Below, one piece after another: positions 1 to 6,000 of a stretch of DNA of 10,863 bases. The notes beneath the pieces are model-generated. The model made no database searches. It saw nothing but the letters and a program-made list of their open reading frames with translations, and was not told the origin of the DNA. A program made the position numbers and the translations under genes. Position 1 is the stretch's first letter. The number at the start of each line of letters is the position of its first letter. Origin of the DNA: Baffinella frigidus (Eukaryota; Cryptophyceae; Cryptomonadales; Baffinellaceae); NCBI GenBank assembly GCA_026770585.1, contig MU646332.1, positions 113,896 through 124,758 of the forward strand, read 5' to 3'.

Positions 1-29
1 GCCATGTTCTCCTCGCTCTGCTCTTTCAC
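1..29 (-). CDS. DPH5: Second candidate DPH5 exon 8, cut by window edge
   Basis: Reads VKEQSEENM from acceptor ATCAG|GTGAAA to base 1. It is identical in sense to the start of the 370 copy, and its 3' half is not visible. In this gene 5'-part copies lie upstream of the intact exon, which would make this the real exon 8. Only sequence left of base 1 can decide. Confidence 0.5.
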
Positions 30-3000
30 CTGATACACAAGGGGTTCAGGAGTAAGGGTTCAAGTAAGGGTTCAGGTAGCGCCACGCTAGGGTGCAGGGT
101 TTAGGGTTTGGGGTTTTGGGATTAGGGTTTAGGGTTTAGGTTTCAGGTTTCAGGGTTTAGTGTGGCCATGTTCTCCTCGCTCTGCTCTTTCACCTGCGAG
201 ACACAGTTTTCAGGGTCGAGAGTTGAGGTAGCGCCACGCTAGGGCTCAGGGTTTAGGTTTCCACGCGCCACGCCTCGCAGCCTTCACCTGAGGTACAGGG
301 GGGGTAGGGTTCAGGGGTGGGAGTAGACGCGGCGCCCCCGCGCCATGTTCTCCTCGCTCTGTTCTTTCACCTGAGACACGGTAGGGGGAGGGGTTAGTGT
401 TTGGGGATGAGGGATTGGGAAGCGGGTTTAGATTTTGGGGTATGGGGATTAGGGTTTGGGCTTTGGGGTTTGGTGTTGAGGGTTTAGGGTTCGGTTCAGG
501 GATTCAGAGTTTAGGGTTTGAGGTTTCGGGTTTAGGGTTTAGGGTTTAGGGTTTAGGGTTCAGAGTTCAGGGTTCAGGTTTCAGGGTTCAGGGTTCAAAG
601 TTTAGGGTTCAGGGTTTAGGCTTCAGGGTTATCTCAAGGACCTTGATGCCGAAGATGCAGAGGGTGTGGAGCCGCGCGCTTGAAGAGCACCTTCCGATTT
701 CGGATCGCCCCCCCCGGGGGAATGAAAGGCTCCAATTCCCACAACTTCTGACAAATTGTTCAACTTTTGGTGCTGTTTACAACATAGCGTAGCGGGAATC
801 AAAAGGGAGGCGAAGACCTTGATGTCGAGGAGGCAGAGCGTGTGGAGCCCCGCGCGCTTGTTGAAGAGCACCTTGAGGTTTTAGGGTTTAGGTGTTAGGG
901 TTTTTTTTTGAGACGACAAAACGCAAGTCAACATTTGGCGACGCGAAGTTGAGTTTTGGTTGCTTGTTCGCATGCAGCATTGGCGTGCGGCTTCCCCCCG
1001 ACGTTTAGGGTCCAGCTAGAGGGTTCAGGGTTCAGGGACCACCAATCCTCACGGGAGGACCAGATGATCGATTTTACATTTGAAGAATTACCCCAACAGA
1101 CCCTCGAAATCCGGGGGTATATCAGGGTAAATATCAGATAAAAATCGATGATTTGGTCCTCTCGAGAGGGCTGGTGGTTAGCTAGATGGTTTGAGGTTAA
1201 TTTCTTATCGCTTATGGGGTATTCAAAACCCCTTCGAAGTCCGCTGTGTGGGTTGAGGGAGTGAGACCTTGTCGATAAATGAGTCGGGGCGCCACGTCTC
1301 TGTGAAGAAGCAGATGGACACCTGGTTTCGGTTTTGGGGATCAGGGTTTAGGGGTTGGGGTTTGGGGTTTGGGGTTTGGGGTTTGGGGTTTGAGGTTTGG
1401 GGTTTAGGGTTTGGGGTTTAGGGTTTAGGGTTTAGGGTTTAGAGTTTAAGGTTGAGGCTTTAGTGTTGAGGGTTGAGGGTTGCGGGTTGAGGCTTCAGGG
1501 TTGAGGGTTTAGGTTTCAGGTTTCAGGGTTTATTAGCGTTTAGGGTTCAGGGTGTAGGGTGTAGGGTGTGTGGGGGGGGACAGTCTGGCCGAAGTTGTAG
1601 AGCTGGAGGCCGCACGCCCCGCACGCGTTCATGATCGACGCGTTGTGGATCACCTGCATTAGAGTTTAGGGATTAGGGATTAGGGTTTAGGGTTGAGGGT
1701 TTAGGGTTTGGGGTTTAAGGTTCGGGGTTAAGGGTTCAGGGTTTAGGGTTTATGGTTTGGGATTTGGGGTTTAGTGTTTGGGGATTGAGGTTTGGGGTTT
1801 AGTGTTTAGTGTTTAGGGTTGACGGATCGGAGTTGAGGGTTAATGGTTTAGGGTTTAGGGTTAAGGGTTTAGAGTTCATGGGTTCGTGTCTAGGGTGTAG
1901 GGTTCGGTATTTAGGGTTTAGGGTTTAGGGGTTAGGTGTTGAGGTTTTAGGGTACCTGCACGCAGACGCCAAGGTCGCGCCGTACACATCCCCGACTTTT
2001 CTCAATGCGCCATGCTGGGTTTCTGGTACAAACCCGTCAACGTTGGAACGAAAACAACCCTGGCTTCACCACATCGGCGAGACCGAATCAGCCTTTGAGA
2101 GAAGGATTTGGTGGGAGGGTACCTTGACGCGCACACCGAGGTCGCGCGCGCACGCATCCGGCTATTCTTAAGTCGACATGCTGGGTGTGTGGTACAAACC
2201 CGTCAACTTTGGAGGTGGGGGGGGTACCTTGACGCGTGCACCGAGGTCGCGCGCGCACACAGCAATGTCCGTGTGTGTGGTCGCTGCCTGACTATTCTGG
2301 GCGGGCTGTAACGACATGAAGTACTTCATCCTCCTAAGTTGGCATGCTGGGTTCGCGGAACGTTGGCCGCCGAAACAGTGAAACAATGGTTAAAATGGAC
2401 GGTTATGATACTTGACGCGAACGCCGAGGTCGCGCGCCCGCACAGCAATGTCAGTATGCTTCGTCGCTAGCCGACTATTCGCAAGTTAACGCCCGAGGTG
2501 CGTGGTAAAAAATCGTCCACTTCGGCACGAAAACAGGCCCGGTCTCACCAAACTGGAGAGGCCAAATAGACGGGTACTTTGACACGTACGCCCAGGTCTC
2601 TCTCGCGCACAGCAAGGTCCGTATGCGTCGTCGCGCCGGGCACATCCCCTACTATTGTTAAGTTGACACGCTGGGGCTGTGGTACAAACCCGTCAACTTC
2701 GGAGCGGAAAAGCGCCCGGTGTCACCAAATTGGTGAAGCCAAATAGACTGATCCTAGCCTCTGGACGGAATGCTGCCGTGCCTCAAAGAGGGTCACTGAT
2801 TGTCAGTCCGCCAGACTAGAGTAAATGATGACTGAGACAGAGCTAGAGGGTACCTTGACGCGGACGCCGAGGTCGCGCGCGCGCACAGCGATATCCGTGT
2901 GCGTCGTCGCGCCGTACACATCCCCGACCACCAAGAACGCCACCTGACCCCACCGGGTAACACCTCGGTCAGACAAAACCTCGGTTCTGGTAAAACCCCT

Positions 3001-6000
3001 CAGATTCTTCGAGATTTGGTCTAAGCTTTGTCAGCAGTTTTGTCAGACGTGTCGACACGGCTGAACAACCCCGCGAGTGCAAGCGCGCCGTGCGAAATCC
3101 GTGTGCGTCGTCGCGCCGTACACATTCCCGACCACCAAGAACGCCACCTGACCCCACGCCACACACACTCTCAGATGAAAACCTCAGGAAAAAAATGTCA
3201 GCAGTTTTTTCACGAATGACAAACTAGTGTCAGCCGATTTGTCAGCAGTTTTGTCAGCCGTTTTGCCAACCTCGCAGGTGCAAGCGCGCCGTGCGATCCA
3301 CCAACCCTCGTGGAATGACCAAATCGTTGTCTGTGTCAGTTGTCGCGCCGTACACATCCCCGACCACCAAGAACGCCACCTGGCCACACCACGGGGTTTG
3401 TCAGGCAAACCCACCTGACCACACGCCACAGCCCCCATCACCACACGCCACCGCTCAGACTCCCCACCATCAGGAACGCCCCACCTGACCCCACCATAGG
3501 GTTTGTCAGAAAAACCACCTGACCACACGCCACAGCCCTCCTCAGATCTCTCTCACCACCAGGAAGGCCCCACCTGACCCCACTGCCCACACTATCACTG
3601 ACACACATGTCGGCCGTTTTGTCAGCCGTTTTGTCAGCCTTGTTGTCAGCCGTTCTGTCGGCCGTTTTACCACGGCTGACAACCCCGCAGGTGCCAGCGC
3701 GCAGTGCGATGTCAGTGCTATTCGGGGAAACCTTGTCACACACAACCCCTCAATAAAAAAAATCACATCGGGCGCGGTTGATAATAGGGCAACTTCCCCC
3801 CGATAAAAGGCTATGGTTGCCTTCCGTATGGATTTGATCTGTGCGTGCTACATGTGGTTGTAAAAGCACCACGGGGACAACAAGTAAATGCAAAGTCAGG
3901 ACGGTTCGCCAACAAGTAAATGTAAAGTGTAGCTTCAGAACCTTCTGGAAGGGTTTCAAACCGGATCACGATTTCGTGATGAAACAAGGTCTAACAATTC
4001 ACCTAGCAAGCTTGCCACCCAGGAGGGAGACAGTCAACAAGGTTCAAATGGCCCAAACTCCAAGGCCCCCCAAAACTCATTAGTCATGAGCACCACCAGA
4101 ATTAGTTATGAACACCAAAACTCCCTGTAATCAGTCATGCGTGGTATGGGGAGGGGGCGCGCTTACATTCCCGTCGTTTTGATCCGGAACTCGCTTAGAT
4201 GGACGGCTGCTGAGGGGGGGGAGGGGGCGCGCTCACCTCCTCTGTTTTTGCCATTTGGAGCATGGCGCCGCACCAGAACCCCCTCTAACAAGTCATCAGA
4301 ACCAGAAAACGTAATCAGTCATCAGAACCAGAAAACCTCCACACGTACTAGAGAAGACGAAGAAAAAGAAGAAGAAGAAGAGGAAGAAGAAGAAACCGGC
4401 CTAAGCAGTCAAGCCTCGTGGGGGGGCGCGCTCGCCTCGTCGGTCTTAGCCATTTCGAGCATGGCATCCCCATCGATTTTATCATACCAGAAACCCCTCC
4501 AAGCAGTCAAGCCTCGTGGGGGGCCTGAAACCCCTAAGCAGTCAAGCCTCGGGGGGCGCCCACCTCCTCCGTTTTGGCCATTTCGAGCATGGCGTCGCAT
4601 TCCTGCTCCACCGCCTCGCGGTCCATCAGGTCCACCTGCCCCGGAAAAATTGTCATGTCAATTCCTGGCTGTTTGGGCGGAGCAGTTTGGTTTCACGAGC
4701 CACTTTTCCGCTCGAAATTTTCCGCTCGACGGGTTTGTGCCGCAACCCCAGCATGGCAACTTGAAAATAGTCGGTCAACCTGAGAGGGGCAGAGCATTGC
4801 GTGCCGGTGCATTCATGCTCCACTGCTTCGCGGTCTATCAGGTCAACCTGCCCCCCGCCAACATTATTATGTCAATTCCTAGCTCTGTCTCAGTTTATTT
4901 GGGCGAAGCACTTTGGCGAGACGAGGCTCTTTTCCACCCGAAAGTTGACGGGTGTGTACCGCAACCCCAGCATGGCAACTTGAGAATAGTCGGTCAACCC
5001 GATCGAGGCAGAGCATGGCGTTGCATCCCTGCTCCACTGCTTTGCGGTCCATCAGGTCCACCTACCCCCACCAACATTCTGCTAATTCCAGCACTTGAAG
5101 TGCATTAATTCTTCTACTCGAACTGCATTGATTCTACTTGAGTTTACCCTTCAGGACCACCTGCCCCGCCGACATTGTTAATTCTAGAGCGGTATGCAGC
5201 GAAGTTGACCACGGAAATGATTAAAAACTGGTCAAGGTTCAGGTGGGGTTCTGGTACAAAAACGAATACCGCCGCCGAAATGACGAAAAATTCGTGAATA
5301 TGGCCGCTGAAAGAATATGGCCGCCGAAATCATGAAAACTTCGTGAAAGGTAGCGGGTGAGACCCCGCGGCCGTAGAAGGTTTCGAGCGACGACTTCTCG
5401 ACGCCGAGGATCGATGTGTACGCTTCGAGATACACCGCCTTGCATCGCTTCACCACCTAGGGTTTAGGGTGTAGGGTTTCGGGCGCAGGGTTTAGGGTGT
5501 AGGGTTTCGGGTGTAGGGTTTAGGGTTTAGGGTTTCGGGTTTCGGGTGTAGGGTTCAGGGTTTAGGATTTAGTGTGTTACAGCGTGGGGGTTGTTGAGAA
5601 CGTGATACGGGCTTCACCACCTATGGTCCACCCTGCGGGCTTCGACGGGGTTTTCAGGCACTCAGTGCCCGTTACCTTATCCACCCATAATTTCAGGGCA
5701 ATGCATAAGATTCTAGTACAAATTATTGAGGTGGACTGTATCCGCGAAGCCTTCGGTGGCTGGTAAGTGGTAGCCAAAAGTGGAGGTCTCCACCTCAGAG
5801 ACCTTCACGTTCGAGACCTCTCTGGACGCATTAAGTGTATCGTTAGAACACATACGTTCAATATAGTCTCTTCACCACCTGTGTCACAGCGTCGGGTTTG
5901 TTGCGGCTGTGGTACGGGGTGGATGTGTTGAGATGCAATCCAGGGTTTATTTGTTGCGACGTCATTTGTTGCGAAGTCATACAGGTTGTGTTTCTTGAGA

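Larger units (their letters stand above)
1956..2645 (-). pseudogene. Array of five 3'-part copies of DPH5 exon 4
   Basis: Pieces at 1956-1997, 2123-2157, 2228-2284, 2411-2468 and 2578-2645 match the 3' half of exon 4. The best preserved reads [20 protein letters not shown] (2578-2645); others read [14 protein letters not shown] and [14 protein letters not shown]. Four of five keep a GTACC donor; the 2411 copy has lost the GT. None has the VAFLV start. Each is joined to a copy of repeat R1, so the unit is exon 3'-part plus donor plus R1, repeated at 105-183 bp spacing downstream of the intact exon. Confidence 0.85.

Noticed and set aside
1956-5061. CRISPR-like array from regularly spaced repeats
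   Set aside because: Repeats are exon 3 and 4 fragments plus R1 with uneven spacing, in a eukaryotic gene. No cas genes are present.
4137-5108. 323-codon plus-strand open frame
   Set aside because: It runs antisense through exon 3 and its copies, R1 and the GAA tract. Its repeated segments are explained by those duplications, and no family is recognisable.
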